DNA of 64,000 nucleotides. It comes from Vogesella sp. LIG4 (lineage in GTDB: Bacteria > Pseudomonadota > Gammaproteobacteria > Burkholderiales > Chromobacteriaceae). The stretch spans positions 4,060,879-4,124,878 of the forward strand of contig NZ_LT607802.1 in assembly GCF_900090205.1 (NCBI RefSeq), read 5' to 3'. Of this stretch, positions 1 through 8,374 are shown piece after piece (position 1 is the first letter of the stretch; each line of letters starts with the position of its first letter). The position numbers and the translations under genes are program-made. The notes under the pieces are model-generated. The model was not told where the DNA came from, searched no databases, and saw nothing but the letters and a program-made list of their open reading frames with translations.

Positions 1-393
1 CACGCCGCGCTGCACCAGGAAACGCACGGTTTCCGCCATGAAGGCACCGCCTTCGATCTTCACCATGTGAGCGCCGGCCTGCATCAGGCGGGCGGCATTG
101 GCAAAGCCCTGCGCCGGGCTTTCCTGGTAGCTGCCGAACGGCATGTCGGCCAGCACCATGGCGCGCTTGGCGCCGCGGGCCACACAGCGGGTGTGGTATT
201 CCATTTCCGGCATGCTGACCGGCAGGGTGGAGTCCTCGCCCTGCATCACCATGCCCAGCGAATCGCCGATCAGCAGGATGTCCACGCCGGCATCATCCAT
301 CAGAGTAGAAAAACTGGCGTCGTAGCAGGTCAGCATGGCGATCTTCTGACCTTCCGCTGCCATGTGCTGCAGCGTGTTGACGGTGACTTTCAT
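1..393 (-). CDS. panB: 3-methyl-2-oxobutanoate hydroxymethyltransferase (5' part, cut by window edge)
   Basis: PanB transfers a hydroxymethyl group from methylenetetrahydrofolate to 2-oxoisovalerate to give ketopantoate, the first committed step of pantothenate synthesis in the cytoplasm. The first 131 residues are present of about 263 usual for the family. They carry the family motifs TCYDASF, GDSLGMV (metal-binding Asp), DMPFGSY and KIEGG. The ATG at 393 is preceded by a GAGGA ribosome site. It is the last visible gene of a minus-strand run with pcnB, folK and a deoxynucleoside kinase, 66 bp after the kinase stop. That run joins folate and pantothenate synthesis, a usual arrangement in beta-proteobacteria. 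The 3' end lies outside the window. Confidence 0.95.
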   Translation of the reverse strand, partial: MKVTVNTLQHMAAEGQKIAMLTCYDASFSTLMDDAGVDILLIGDSLGMVMQGEDSTLPVSMPEMEYHTRCVARGAKRAMVLADMPFGSYQESPAQGFANAARLMQAGAHMVKIEGGAFMAETVRFLVQRGV

Positions 394-459
394 ATTGTTG
401 TGTGTCCTCGTTGCTTCCAGTGGCGAAACGCCGCTTGTGGCCGCGGTCGCGCACCGGGT

Positions 460-1098
460 TCAGAGCCCCTTGTTGAAGTAACTGCGCTGACCACGCATTT
501 CCGTGATGCAGCGCAACAATAGCTCGAAATCTTCGTTGCCTTCAACCAGATCGAGGTTGTCGGTGTTCACGATCAGCAGCGGCGCCGCTTCGTAGTTGTG
601 GAAGAAGGCGCTGTAGGCCTCGTGCATGCGCTGCACATAGCCTTCCGGCATCGGCGGCTGGTCGGTGGTGGCGGCGCGTGCGGCCAACCTGCCGGCCACG
701 GTATCGGCCGAGGCCTGCAGGTAGATCACCAGATCCGGCACCGGATATTCCGGCAGGAAGCGCTGCACGATGCGGCGGTAGATGGCCAGCTCGTCGGCGT
801 CCAGCGTCTTGCTGGCGAACAGCTCGTCCTTGTCGAACAGGAAGTCGGACACCAGCGGCGCAGCCAGCAAGTCGCCGTGCAGCATGTCGTGCGCGGCGTC
901 GGCGCGCTGCATCAGGAAGGACAGCTGGGTAGCCAGCGCATGGTACGGCGGGTGGCGATAGAAGCGCGTCAGGAACGGGTTCTGCTCCGGTGCCTCGGCC
1001 AGCAGCCGTACCGACCAGTAATCCGCCAGCCGGCGGGCCAGTTGCGATTTACCGGCGCCGATCGGGCCTTCCACCACCACGTAGCGCAATTGCGTCAT
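460..1098 (-). CDS. Deoxynucleoside kinase (deoxyadenosine/deoxycytidine kinase family)
   Basis: This 212-residue protein belongs to the dNK/thymidine kinase-2-like family, which phosphorylates deoxynucleosides for salvage. The P-loop GPIGAGKS is at residues 11-18. The later LVSDFLFDKDELFA and PDLVIYLQASADT segments fit the family's substrate and lid regions. The ATG at 1098 follows a GGAGAA site. It sits 23 bp after folK and before panB in one minus-strand unit. The exact base specificity cannot be read from sequence. One copy of the repeated TGCGGCCAAC motif lies inside the gene at 679. Confidence 0.88.
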   Translation of the reverse strand: MTQLRYVVVEGPIGAGKSQLARRLADYWSVRLLAEAPEQNPFLTRFYRHPPYHALATQLSFLMQRADAAHDMLHGDLLAAPLVSDFLFDKDELFASKTLDADELAIYRRIVQRFLPEYPVPDLVIYLQASADTVAGRLAARAATTDQPPMPEGYVQRMHEAYSAFFHNYEAAPLLIVNTDNLDLVEGNEDFELLLRCITEMRGQRSYFNKGL

Positions 1099-1121
1099 GC
1101 CTTGTTCTCCAGACTGTCAGC

Positions 1122-1601
1122 TCACGCCAGGCGGCTTACGCCGCCGGCGTCCAGGTTGGCCGCAAGCTCGGCCGCGGTACCAAGTTCGCCGATGCGCCAT
1201 TCCGGCGCCATTTCTGCCAGCGGCAGCATCACGAAGGCGCGCTCGTGCATGCGCGGGTGCGGCAGGGTAAGAAATTCGTCGTGCTGGCTGACGCCTTCCA
1301 CCAGCAGCAGGTCCAGGTCCAGCACGCGCGGTGCGTTGCGGAAGGTGCGTACGCGGCCGAAATCCTGCTCCAGCCGCAGCAGGGCAGCCAGCAGCTCGGC
1401 CGGCGCCAGCGCGCTTTCCACTTCGCACACCGCGTTGATGAAGTCCGGCTGGTCGGCATAGCCCACCGGCGCGGTGCGGTAGCAGGACGAACGGCGCGTG
1501 AGGCGCACGCCCGGCAGCGCGGCAATGGCCGCCAGCGCTGCCTCCACCTGGGCGACCGGGTCATCCAGATTGCTGCCCAGCGCGATCACCGCACGCTTCA
1601 C
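1122..1601 (-). CDS. folK: 6-hydroxymethyl-dihydropterin pyrophosphokinase (HPPK)
   Basis: FolK moves pyrophosphate from ATP to 6-hydroxymethyl-7,8-dihydropterin in folate synthesis. The protein has 159 residues, the usual length. It begins with the family IALGSNL signature and has PRVLDLDLLL and LPHPRMHERAFV, which hold the metal-binding Asp pair and the ATP-binding loop. Its start overlaps the pcnB stop by 4 bp, so the two are probably translationally coupled. A reverse copy of the repeated motif lies at 1156, in the last codons. Confidence 0.95.
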   Translation of the reverse strand: MKRAVIALGSNLDDPVAQVEAALAAIAALPGVRLTRRSSCYRTAPVGYADQPDFINAVCEVESALAPAELLAALLRLEQDFGRVRTFRNAPRVLDLDLLLVEGVSQHDEFLTLPHPRMHERAFVMLPLAEMAPEWRIGELGTAAELAANLDAGGVSRLA

Positions 1602-2965
1602 GCCCCGTCACCTCCACCGGCACTGGCATTGCTGCGACGGCGGCGGCGGCGCTTCTTGCGCTGCGCATCGCCACCCTCGCCCTGCTCCTTGCCGGCGGCA
1701 GCCGCCTCGGCGATCAGCTCCTGGCGGGTGTTGTGGTCGGCGTCCTGGAACTCGGACCACCATTGCACCATGTCGTGCGGCACTTCGCCCACTTCGGCGC
1801 GCAGGCTGTAGAAATCGAAGGCCGCACGGAAGCGCGGCTGCTCCAGGAAGCGGAACGGGCGCGCGCCGCCGCGGCTTTCGAAGCGCGGCTGCAGCGACCA
1901 GATCTCGCGCATGGTGGCGGAGAAGCGGCGCGGAATGGCGAAATCGTTGTCCTGCAGCGATTCCACCTCGCTCATTGCCAGCATCAGTGCCGGCAGCGAT
2001 TTGTCGCCCCGCTCGATATTGGCCTGCCAGCGGTTGTTCACCTGCGCCCACAGCATGGCGGCCAGCATGAAGCCCACCGATACCGGCTTGTCGGCGCGCA
2101 CGCGCTCGTCGGTATTGGCCAGCGCCAGCTTGAGGAAGGCTTCGCCGCCCTGTTCGTCCAGCACCGCGTCCAGCAGCGGGAAAATACCGCGCGACAGGCC
2201 CTCGTCACGCAGCTTCTGCAGACAGGCGAAGGCCTGCCCGGAGTGCAGCAGCTTGAGCAGCTCGTCGAACAGCCGCGCCGGCGGCTCGTTCTTCAGCAGG
2301 CTGGCATGCGAGGCAATCGGCTTGCGGGTGTGTTCGTCGATCTCGAAACCCAGCTTGGCCGCCAGACGCACCGCGCGCAGCATGCGCACCGGGTCTTCCT
2401 GGTAGCGGCGTGCCGGCTGGCCGATCATCACCAGCTTCCTGGCGTGCAGATCCTTCACGCCGTGGTGGTAATCAATGATGGTTTCATCGGTGGGGTTGTA
2501 GAACAACGCGTTGACGGTGAAGTCGCGGCGCTGCGCATCCTCGGCCTGGCTGCCGTAGGTGTTGTCCGCCATGATGCGGCCGCTGTCGCTGGTCTTGCCG
2601 ATATCGCCGCCGCGGAAGGTGGTCACTTCGATGGTTTCCGGCCCCATCATCACGTGCACGATGCGGAAGCGGCGGCCGATGATGCGCGAGCGGCGGAACA
2701 GGTGGTGCACCTCTTCCGGGGTGGCACTGGTGGCCACGTCGAAATCCTTGGGCGTGACGCCCAGCAGCAGGTCGCGCACCGCGCCGCCCACCACGTAGGC
2801 GGCGTGTCCGGATTCCTGCAGGCGCGATACCACGCGCAGCGCGGCATTGCTCAGGCCATCGCGGCGAACGCCGTGCTGCGCCAGCGACATCACGCGTGGT
2901 TTGGTTTTGTTGGCGGCACGATTGCCGGACAAGTCGAAGACGCGACTGAACAATTTGCGGATCAT
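1598..2965 (-). CDS. pcnB: Poly(A) polymerase I
   Basis: PcnB adds poly(A) tails to RNA 3' ends and so speeds decay. From the chosen ATG at 2965 the protein has 455 residues, close to family length. It starts MIRKLFSRVF, then has the nucleotidyltransferase core with VVGGAVRDLLLG and the acidic pair in KDFDVAT, then RRDFTVNALFY and the RRYQEDPVRMLRAVR RNA-binding helix. The C-terminus is a run of Lys/Arg followed by a Gly/Ala tail, as in other PcnB proteins. An upstream in-frame ATG at 3070 would add 35 residues of unlike composition and is rejected. No clear Shine-Dalgarno site is visible. It heads the pcnB-folK-kinase-panB unit. Confidence 0.93.
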   Translation of the reverse strand: MIRKLFSRVFDLSGNRAANKTKPRVMSLAQHGVRRDGLSNAALRVVSRLQESGHAAYVVGGAVRDLLLGVTPKDFDVATSATPEEVHHLFRRSRIIGRRFRIVHVMMGPETIEVTTFRGGDIGKTSDSGRIMADNTYGSQAEDAQRRDFTVNALFYNPTDETIIDYHHGVKDLHARKLVMIGQPARRYQEDPVRMLRAVRLAAKLGFEIDEHTRKPIASHASLLKNEPPARLFDELLKLLHSGQAFACLQKLRDEGLSRGIFPLLDAVLDEQGGEAFLKLALANTDERVRADKPVSVGFMLAAMLWAQVNNRWQANIERGDKSLPALMLAMSEVESLQDNDFAIPRRFSATMREIWSLQPRFESRGGARPFRFLEQPRFRAAFDFYSLRAEVGEVPHDMVQWWSEFQDADHNTRQELIAEAAAAGKEQGEGGDAQRKKRRRRRRSNASAGGGDGA

Positions 2966-3073
2966 GGGAATGTTATCTGGAGGTGAGCTGTGCGGCGCAT
3001 GCCGTCGTGGGCTTGAGCGCGGGATTATAGCCCGATACCGCCGGTAGGCTCCAGCGTCATCCCGACACAATGC

Positions 3074-3102
3074 TTGACAGTGCGGAGCGTCTGCTCTAAC
3101 TT
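3074..3102 (+). promoter_or_regulatory. Sigma-70 type promoter for a candidate small RNA
   Basis: TTGACA at 3074-3079 is a perfect -35 box. After a 17-bp spacer comes TAACTT at 3097-3102, a four-of-six -10 box. Transcription would begin near 3109. The nearest reading frame starts 230 bp further on, beyond a terminator. Confidence 0.5.
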
Positions 3103-3108
3103 CTGGGC

Positions 3109-3208
3109 TTGCGCCGATTTTTGCTGCTTGCGGGGCGCCTGATAAATACCGGCTAAGAGCACATGCCTAACCCGCTGCTGCCCTTACTGGTCACAGCGGG
3201 TTTTTGCA
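3109..3208 (+). ncRNA. Candidate small RNA, about 100 nt
   Basis: The interval lies between a good promoter (3074-3102) and a rho-independent terminator (3169-3206) and has no likely coding frame. The 5' part can pair GCGCC with GGCGC. No known RNA family was recognised, and it does not look like 6S or tmRNA. Inference only. Confidence 0.35.
3169..3206 (+). terminator. Rho-independent terminator of the candidate small RNA
   Basis: AACCCGCTG at 3169-3177 pairs with CAGCGGGTT about 16 bases later. Five Ts in a row close the structure on the plus strand. No annotated plus-strand gene ends upstream of it, which supports a separate short transcript. Confidence 0.5.
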
Positions 3209-3338
3209 TTGCAGCCACCGGAAACGGGCAACGTGTTTTATGCGCCGAGTTAATCGACAACTTGCAGGGCGCCATCGAAATTCTGCTAAAGCGTCGCTCG
3301 GCGGTAACCGGGCGCGCACCACAGCTACGGAGACTGCC

Positions 3339-3632
3339 ATGTACGACTGCCAGGAAGACCGCTACACCGATTTCGCCACCGCGCCGCAAACCACCACGCC
3401 GGCGCTGCGCGGCACCCTCACCGCCCGCGTGCTGGGCAGCAATGCCAAGCCGCGCCTCACCGAACTGGCCGCCTACGCCACCGAACGCAATCTCGACATC
3501 GCCCTGCAGCAGGGCACGCTGACCATAGACGACCTGACGCTGACCGAAGCGCTGAACATCAACGCCCGCTTCGGCAACGAACTGGTCATCAGCTGCCACC
3601 TGCGCTGCGACCCGCCGGCACACTTCGACTAG
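3339..3632 (+). CDS. Small protein of unknown function (97 aa)
   Basis: I do not recognise this protein. The ATG at 3339 has a GGAGA ribosome site seven bases ahead. An in-frame ATG at 3204 would add 45 residues that overlap the terminator region and look non-coding, so the shorter form is chosen. The product is acidic to neutral, without signal peptide or membrane segment. It has a Thr/Ala/Leu-rich middle and ends in a CHLRCD segment with two cysteines. It stands alone between the candidate small RNA and a motif copy at 3645. Confidence 0.55.
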   Translation: MYDCQEDRYTDFATAPQTTTPALRGTLTARVLGSNAKPRLTELAAYATERNLDIALQQGTLTIDDLTLTEALNINARFGNELVISCHLRCDPPAHFD

Positions 3633-3644
3633 GCCTTGCCAAGG

Positions 3645-3653
3645 TTGGCCGCA
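3645..3653 (-). repeat. Copy of the TGCGGCCAAC motif (intergenic)
   Basis: The motif sits just after the small orphan gene, in the AAGGTTGGCCGCAT context that matches the longest form of the consensus. It is a single copy and not part of a hairpin. Confidence 0.8.
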
Positions 3654-3726
3654 TCGCGCGGCCAGGCAAAGCGACAGCGCTGTACAGCCTGCGGCCAGCC
3701 CCGCTATGCCAGCGGCAAAGCACGCT

Positions 3727-3732
3727 TATAAT
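3727..3732 (+). promoter_or_regulatory. Likely -10 box for the MATE exporter-murB unit
   Basis: A perfect TATAAT lies 30 bp ahead of the chosen ATG at 3763. No good -35 box is found at the right spacing, so promoter strength is uncertain. Confidence 0.4.
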
Positions 3733-3762
3733 GGTGCCCCTTTGCCCACTGGTACCCCGTCC

Positions 3763-5142
3763 ATGCTGTTTGAACTGAACCGTAGCCCGTGGCAGCTGTT
3801 GCGCCGCGAAGCCCTGCTGCTGATCAAGCTGGCGCTGCCGATGATGGTGGCGCAGATCGCACAGGTGGCCACCGGCTTCGTCGATACGGTCATGGCCGGT
3901 CGCGTCAGCACCGACGACCTGGCTGCGGTGTCGCTGGGCGCCAGCGTGTTCATCACCACCTATGTCACGCTGATCGGCGTGGCGGCGGCGCTGAACCCCA
4001 TCCTCGCGCAGCAGCACGGCCGCGGCGAAACCACCGCCCTGGGCGATACCGCGCGCCAGGGCCTGTGGTTCGGCCTGCTGCTGGGGATGTGCGGCGCCGG
4101 CCTGATGCTGGCGGTGCAGCCGCTGCTGCGGCTGTGGCTGGACCTGCCGCCGGTAGTGGTGGACAAGGCGATGCTGTTCATCGACGGTGCCGCCATGGGC
4201 ATGCCGGCCGCCATCCTGCACCGCTCGCTGGCAGCGTTCGCCTCCAGCCTGGGCCACACCCGCCCGCTGATGGTGGTGAGCGTTACCGGCCTGCTGCTGA
4301 ACATCCCGCTCAACTACGCGCTGATCCACGGCCTGTTCGGCCTGCCGGCGCTGGGCGGCGCTGGCTGCGGCTGGGCCACCGGCTGCGTGTTCATCTTCAA
4401 TGCCACCGCGCTATACCTGTATATCAAGTTCCATCGCGTGTTCCAGCCCTATGGCCTGTGCCAGGGGCTGGTGGCGCCGCAGTGGCGGCGCTTCCCGGCC
4501 TTCCTCAAGCTGGGGCTGCCCATCGGGCTGTCCTTCTTCGTGGAGGTGAGCCTGTTTTCCTTCATCGCGCTGCTGGTCGCCAAGCTGGGCACCACCGTGG
4601 TGGCCACCCACCAGACGGTGATCAACTTCTCCAGCGTGATCTACATGATTCCGCAGAGCATAGGCACCGCCGCCACCATCCGCGTCGGCCAGAGCGTGGG
4701 CGCCGGCGACTACCACCGCGCCCGCACGGTATGCGGCGTCAGCCTGGCGCTGGGGCTGGCGATGGCATCGCTGACCATGCTGTGGGTGCTGCTGGATCGC
4801 CACGACATCATGCGTCTGTACAGCGCCGACCCGGCGGTGATTGCGCTGGGCGGCACGCTGATGCTGTTCGCCGCCTTCTACCAGCTGACCGATGCCATGC
4901 AGACCATCGCCTCCAGCGCGCTGCGCGGCTACAAGATCACCACCATCCCGATGGTGATCCACATCGTGTCATTCTGGGGCTTCGGCCTGCTGCTGGGCGC
5001 CTGGCTGGGCCTGGGCGCGCCGCGCATGGGCGTGCATGGCTTCTGGGCGGCGCTGGTGATCAGCCTGAGCACCGCCGGCGTGCTGCTGGTAAGCTATCTG
5101 GCGCGCGTCAGCCGGCAACGGCTGCATCGTCAAACCGCCTGA
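3763..5142 (+). CDS. MATE family efflux transporter (NorM/MdtK type)
   Basis: This 459-residue inner-membrane protein should have twelve transmembrane helices and export cationic drugs or metabolites in exchange for Na+ or H+. The N-terminal half has the family stretch LALPMMVAQIAQVATGFVDT and VMAGRVSTDDLAAVS. The C-terminal half repeats the pattern with LGLPIGLSFFVEVSLF. The ATG at 3763 is chosen because a TATAAT box lies just upstream. A start at 3706 would precede that box. No strong ribosome site is visible. murB follows after 8 bp, so the two are likely co-transcribed. Substrate unknown. Confidence 0.9.
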   Translation: MLFELNRSPWQLLRREALLLIKLALPMMVAQIAQVATGFVDTVMAGRVSTDDLAAVSLGASVFITTYVTLIGVAAALNPILAQQHGRGETTALGDTARQGLWFGLLLGMCGAGLMLAVQPLLRLWLDLPPVVVDKAMLFIDGAAMGMPAAILHRSLAAFASSLGHTRPLMVVSVTGLLLNIPLNYALIHGLFGLPALGGAGCGWATGCVFIFNATALYLYIKFHRVFQPYGLCQGLVAPQWRRFPAFLKLGLPIGLSFFVEVSLFSFIALLVAKLGTTVVATHQTVINFSSVIYMIPQSIGTAATIRVGQSVGAGDYHRARTVCGVSLALGLAMASLTMLWVLLDRHDIMRLYSADPAVIALGGTLMLFAAFYQLTDAMQTIASSALRGYKITTIPMVIHIVSFWGFGLLLGAWLGLGAPRMGVHGFWAALVISLSTAGVLLVSYLARVSRQRLHRQTA

Positions 5143-5150
5143 AAGAAAGC

Positions 5151-6179
5151 ATGAACCCTGTAATGCATCACCACTACCCGCTGCGCGCGCTGAACACCTT
5201 CGGCATGAACGTGCATGCGGCCAACTTCTGCGTACTGGACGACCCGGCGCAACTGCCGGCCATTACCACCAGCGATGCCTACCGCCAGGGCCCGGTGCTG
5301 TGGCTGGGCGGCGGCAGCAACCTGCTGTTCACCCGCGACTACCCCGGCCTGGTCATCAAGGTCGCACTCAAGGGCATCCGCCTGCTGGCCGACGACGGCG
5401 ACAGCGTGCTGGTGGAAGCCGCCGCCGGCGAAAACTGGCACGATTTCGTGCAATACACCCTGGCCCAGGGCTGGAGCGGGCTGGAAAACCTCAGCCTGAT
5501 TCCCGGCACCGTCGGCGCCAGCCCGATCCAGAACATCGGCGCCTATGGTGTGGAAGTGAAGGATCAACTGCAGCAAGTGGTGTGCGCCGACCTGCGCCAC
5601 GGCGGGCGCGAGCTGCTGCTGGACAATGCCGACTGCCGCTTTGCCTACCGCGACAGCATCTTCAAGCAGGAACTGGCCGGGCAGGTACTGGTAACGGCGG
5701 TACGCTTCCGCCTGCAACGCCGCTTCAACCCGCGCATCGGCTATGGCGACCTGCGCCAGCAACTGGCCGCCATGGGCGTGGATGGCACGCCCACCGCACA
5801 GCAGGTCAGCGCCGCGGTCATCGCCATCCGCCAGAGCAAGCTGCCGGACCCGGCGCAGCTCGGCAATGCCGGCAGCTTCTTCAAGAACCCGGTGCTGAGC
5901 CAGGCCGAGGCGGATGCGCTGCTGGCACGCTTCCCTACCCTGCCGCACTACCCGCAGCCCGATGGCAGCGTGAAACTGGCCGCCGGCTGGCTGATCGACC
6001 AGGCCGGGCTGAAAGGCTACCGCGACGGCGATGCCGGCGTGCATGAGCGCCAGGCGCTGGTACTGGTGAACCATGGCCAGGCCAGCGGCAGCCAGATGTG
6101 GGCGCTGGCGCAGAAGGTGCAGGGCAGCGTGCGCGAGCGCTATGGTGTGCTGCTGGAGCCGGAGCCGATCGTGCTCTGA
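5151..6179 (+). CDS. murB: UDP-N-acetylenolpyruvoylglucosamine reductase
   Basis: MurB reduces the enolpyruvyl group of UDP-GlcNAc-enolpyruvate to make UDP-MurNAc for peptidoglycan, using FAD and NADPH. The protein has 342 residues, as in the long type I MurB of E. coli. The FAD domain has LGGGSNLLF and SLIPGTVGASPIQNIGAYG. YRDSIFK and GNAGSFFKNP supply the substrate Tyr and catalytic Ser. The conserved Glu is near the C-terminus in LEPEPIVL. The ATG at 5151 is chosen, with a second ATG at 5163 possible. A motif copy at 5216 lies within the gene, and a hairpin made of two motif copies follows the stop. Confidence 0.96.
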   Translation: MNPVMHHHYPLRALNTFGMNVHAANFCVLDDPAQLPAITTSDAYRQGPVLWLGGGSNLLFTRDYPGLVIKVALKGIRLLADDGDSVLVEAAAGENWHDFVQYTLAQGWSGLENLSLIPGTVGASPIQNIGAYGVEVKDQLQQVVCADLRHGGRELLLDNADCRFAYRDSIFKQELAGQVLVTAVRFRLQRRFNPRIGYGDLRQQLAAMGVDGTPTAQQVSAAVIAIRQSKLPDPAQLGNAGSFFKNPVLSQAEADALLARFPTLPHYPQPDGSVKLAAGWLIDQAGLKGYRDGDAGVHERQALVLVNHGQASGSQMWALAQKVQGSVRERYGVLLEPEPIVL

Positions 6180-6197
6180 GCCTGCCTCGCCCCAAAC

Positions 6198-6234
6198 AAA
6201 CATGCGGCCAACCCTGAGGGTTGGCCGCATGTTT
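6198..6234. terminator. Bidirectional terminator built from two inverted motif copies
   Basis: The 17-bp arms pair perfectly around a TGA loop, and each arm contains TGCGGCCAACCC. An A-run precedes the stem and a T-run follows it, so it can stop transcription both ways. It lies between the convergent murB and MAPEG genes. The layout copies the DUS-pair terminators of Neisseria. Confidence 0.85.
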
Positions 6235-6257
6235 TTAACCGCGCAATACAGCGACTC

Positions 6258-6638
6258 TTATAGTCGATGTGCCGCCAGCAGGAACGTATACACCACGCTG
6301 CCAAAGCCCACCGTCCACGCCAGCGAGCGCAGCGTTGCCTGGTCGGCAATGTACAGCACGCCATGCGCGATGCGCGCCAGCAGGAAAGTCAGCGCTGCCG
6401 CATCGATGCGCTCCGGCGGCACCTGCTGCAGGGTGGCAATGATCACCCCGGCGGCAAACGGCGTCAGCGCCTCCCAGGCATTCTGCTGCGCCCACTGCGC
6501 ACGCTGGCGCCAGCCGGAGAGCTTCGCCAGGTAAGCGCGCGGCGCATGGTTGTCGAAAGTGCCACCAGACTTGGCCACCATAGCCCATACCAGCGGCAGC
6601 ACTGCCGCAATCAGCACCACCCAGAACGCAAAATGCAT
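6258..6638 (-). CDS. MAPEG family inner-membrane protein
   Basis: This 126-residue protein has four predicted membrane helices and the MAPEG-type pattern of polar residues after helix 1 (FDNHAPRAYL) and the N-A-x-E-x-x-x-PF motif (NAWEALTPFAAG). MAPEG proteins act on glutathione conjugates or lipids in eukaryotes, but the bacterial versions are mostly uncharacterised. AAGGAGA precedes the ATG at 6638. It follows the CbiM-like permease by 26 bp and probably shares its transcript. Confidence 0.82.
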   Translation of the reverse strand: MHFAFWVVLIAAVLPLVWAMVAKSGGTFDNHAPRAYLAKLSGWRQRAQWAQQNAWEALTPFAAGVIIATLQQVPPERIDAAALTFLLARIAHGVLYIADQATLRSLAWTVGFGSVVYTFLLAAHRL

Positions 6639-6664
6639 AGTGTCTCTCCTTGGTTTTGACGCTA

Positions 6665-7324
6665 TCAGTCGTTCAGATAGCGTGCATCATCGAATGTTGC
6701 CACCCAGTGCGGGCGGTAGACCACCAGAATGGCCAGCACCAGGCCACTGGTGAAAGCCTCCGACCAGGCCAGCAGAAAATAATACGGCAGCGCGTTTTCC
6801 AGCAGCTGCTCCAGCGGATAGGCGCCGGCCAGCAGCAGTGCCGTCAGCCCGCAGGCCGCGGCCAGCAGCAGGCTGGCCGCCCCGGTCAGGAAGGCATTCA
6901 CGAACACGTACACGAATACGTTGGCCGCAAAGCGGCGCTGGGCAAGGCGCAACATCAGCGTAGTCAGCGCCACCGCCGGCAGCAAACTCAAGACGAAGTT
7001 GAGCCCCAGCGCCAGCCATTCCAACTGCCCGCCCAGTGCCAGCCCGGCCAACACCACCGCCAGCGCCAACAAGGCCAGCGCCGGCCCCATCAGTAGCGTG
7101 AACACCGTACCACCCAGCAGGTGGAAGCTCAGCCCCGGCTGCAAGCCGGCGCGGCCCAGCCAGAAGCCCGCCAGGACTACGCAGGCGCCCAACCAGGCAT
7201 TGACGGCGCGGCTGTCCAGCGTGCGCCAGCTCACCCGGCTGGCGGCGAACAGCAGCAGCAGCGCGCCCAGCGCATTGCCGGCCCACAGCGCCCACGCCGG
7301 AAACTGACTGGCCACAAAATTCAT
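6665..7324 (-). CDS. CbiM-like energy-coupling factor transporter permease
   Basis: The protein has 219 residues and about six membrane helices. The [17 protein letters not shown] and [13 protein letters not shown] segments resemble the CbiM/COG3235 family of substrate-specific permeases for Co, Ni or vitamin uptake. The ATG at 7324 is chosen because AGGGGA lies four bases ahead. The much longer frame to 7963 overlaps nadC on the other strand and is rejected. No ATPase or T-component gene is nearby, so the substrate and partners are unknown. A reverse copy of the repeated motif lies at 6921. Confidence 0.78.
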   Translation of the reverse strand: MNFVASQFPAWALWAGNALGALLLLFAASRVSWRTLDSRAVNAWLGACVVLAGFWLGRAGLQPGLSFHLLGGTVFTLLMGPALALLALAVVLAGLALGGQLEWLALGLNFVLSLLPAVALTTLMLRLAQRRFAANVFVYVFVNAFLTGAASLLLAAACGLTALLLAGAYPLEQLLENALPYYFLLAWSEAFTSGLVLAILVVYRPHWVATFDDARYLND

Positions 7325-7453
7325 GGTTCCCCTTTGCATTGCATGCGGCAATTTTTTGCCACCCGGCATGATAGCAGCGCCGCATCGGCACGACAGGGGC
7401 GGCACGGCGGCAATCGCGGTAAAATGCAGCCAAACCAGTTCAGGATATCGATA

Positions 7454-8296
7454 ATGCCAACCCTTCCCGCCTTCCACCACATCACCCGCCTGGTCAGCGA
7501 CGCACTGGCCGAAGACATCGGCCAGCAGGACTGGACCGCGCTGCTGATCGCCGCCGACAGCCCGGGCAACGCCCGCGTGATCGCCCGCGAAGATGCGGTG
7601 ATCTGCGGCATCGCCTGGTTCGACGAAACCTTCCGCCAGGTGGATGCGCGCAGCCAGGTGCGCTGGCAGGTGGCCGAAGGCGACAAGGTGGCCGCCGGCC
7701 AGTGCCTGTGCGAGATCAGCGGCCCGGCACGCGCGCTGCTTACCGCCGAGCGCACCGCGCTGAACATGCTGCAGACGCTGTCGGCGGTAGCCACGGAAAC
7801 CCGCCGCTACGTGGACGCCATCGCCGGCAACCGTGCCCGCATCCTCGACACCCGCAAGACCCTGCCCTGCATGCGCCTGGCGCAGAAATACGCGGTGACC
7901 GTGGGCGGCGGCATGAACCAGCGCATCGGCCTGTACGACGGTGTGCTGATCAAGGAAAACCACATCATGGCCGCCGGCAGCATCACCGCCGCCCTGGCCA
8001 ATGCCCGCGCGCTGGTGCCGGCCGGTGTGAGCATCCAGGTGGAAGTGGAAAACCTGGCCGAGCTGCAGGAGGCGCTGGCAGCCGGCTGCACGCTGATTCT
8101 GCTGGACAATATGTCGCTGGACGATATGCGCGAAGCGGTACGCCTGTCCGCCGGCCGCGCCGAGCTGGAAGCCTCCGGCGGCGTGGAGCTGGCCAGCGTG
8201 CGCGCCATCGCCGAAACCGGCGTGGATCGCATCTCCATCGGCAAGCTCACCAAGGACGTGCGCGCGGTGGACCTGTCGATGCGCTTTGCCAGCTAA
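7454..8296 (+). CDS. nadC: Nicotinate-nucleotide diphosphorylase (carboxylating)
   Basis: NadC makes nicotinate mononucleotide from quinolinate and PRPP, with loss of CO2, in NAD synthesis. The protein has 280 residues. It has the [16 protein letters not shown] and [12 protein letters not shown] active-site segments, LIKENH, ILLDNM and the ISIGKLT phosphate-binding loop. The ATG at 7454 is chosen. Upstream in-frame codons run antisense through the start of the divergent permease. A strong hairpin follows the stop. Confidence 0.96.
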   Translation: MPTLPAFHHITRLVSDALAEDIGQQDWTALLIAADSPGNARVIAREDAVICGIAWFDETFRQVDARSQVRWQVAEGDKVAAGQCLCEISGPARALLTAERTALNMLQTLSAVATETRRYVDAIAGNRARILDTRKTLPCMRLAQKYAVTVGGGMNQRIGLYDGVLIKENHIMAAGSITAALANARALVPAGVSIQVEVENLAELQEALAAGCTLILLDNMSLDDMREAVRLSAGRAELEASGGVELASVRAIAETGVDRISIGKLTKDVRAVDLSMRFAS

Positions 8297-8326
8297 GCAC
8301 CAGGAACGAAGCTCCTGGCCCTGAAC

Positions 8327-8360
8327 GCAAAAAGCCGGTGCATCTGCCCCGGCTTTTTGC
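8327..8360. terminator. Bidirectional terminator between nadC and the nudix gene
   Basis: Twelve-base arms GCAAAAAGCCGG and CCGGCTTTTTGC pair around a 10-base loop. Runs of A and T inside the arms let it work on both strands for the two convergent genes. Confidence 0.85.
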
Positions 8361-8374
8361 TTGTATCCGTTCGC

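Larger units (their letters stand above)
2966..3338. other. Intergenic region with promoter and small-RNA signals
   Basis: This 373-bp stretch separates divergent pcnB and the small orphan gene at 3339. No convincing coding frame is present. It holds a consensus-like promoter at 3074-3102 and a hairpin terminator at 3169-3206, which together suggest a short transcript (entered separately). The pcnB promoter should also lie here, but I cannot place it. Confidence 0.6.

Noticed and set aside
3789..5150. Long open frame in front of murB
   Set aside because: It is in frame with murB but overlaps the MATE gene in another frame and has the Arg/Ala/Gly-rich look of shadow frames in GC-rich DNA.
7325..7963. 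639-bp upstream extension of the CbiM-like gene
   Set aside because: It is antisense to nadC and lies beyond the well-placed AGGGGA ribosome site at the start chosen.
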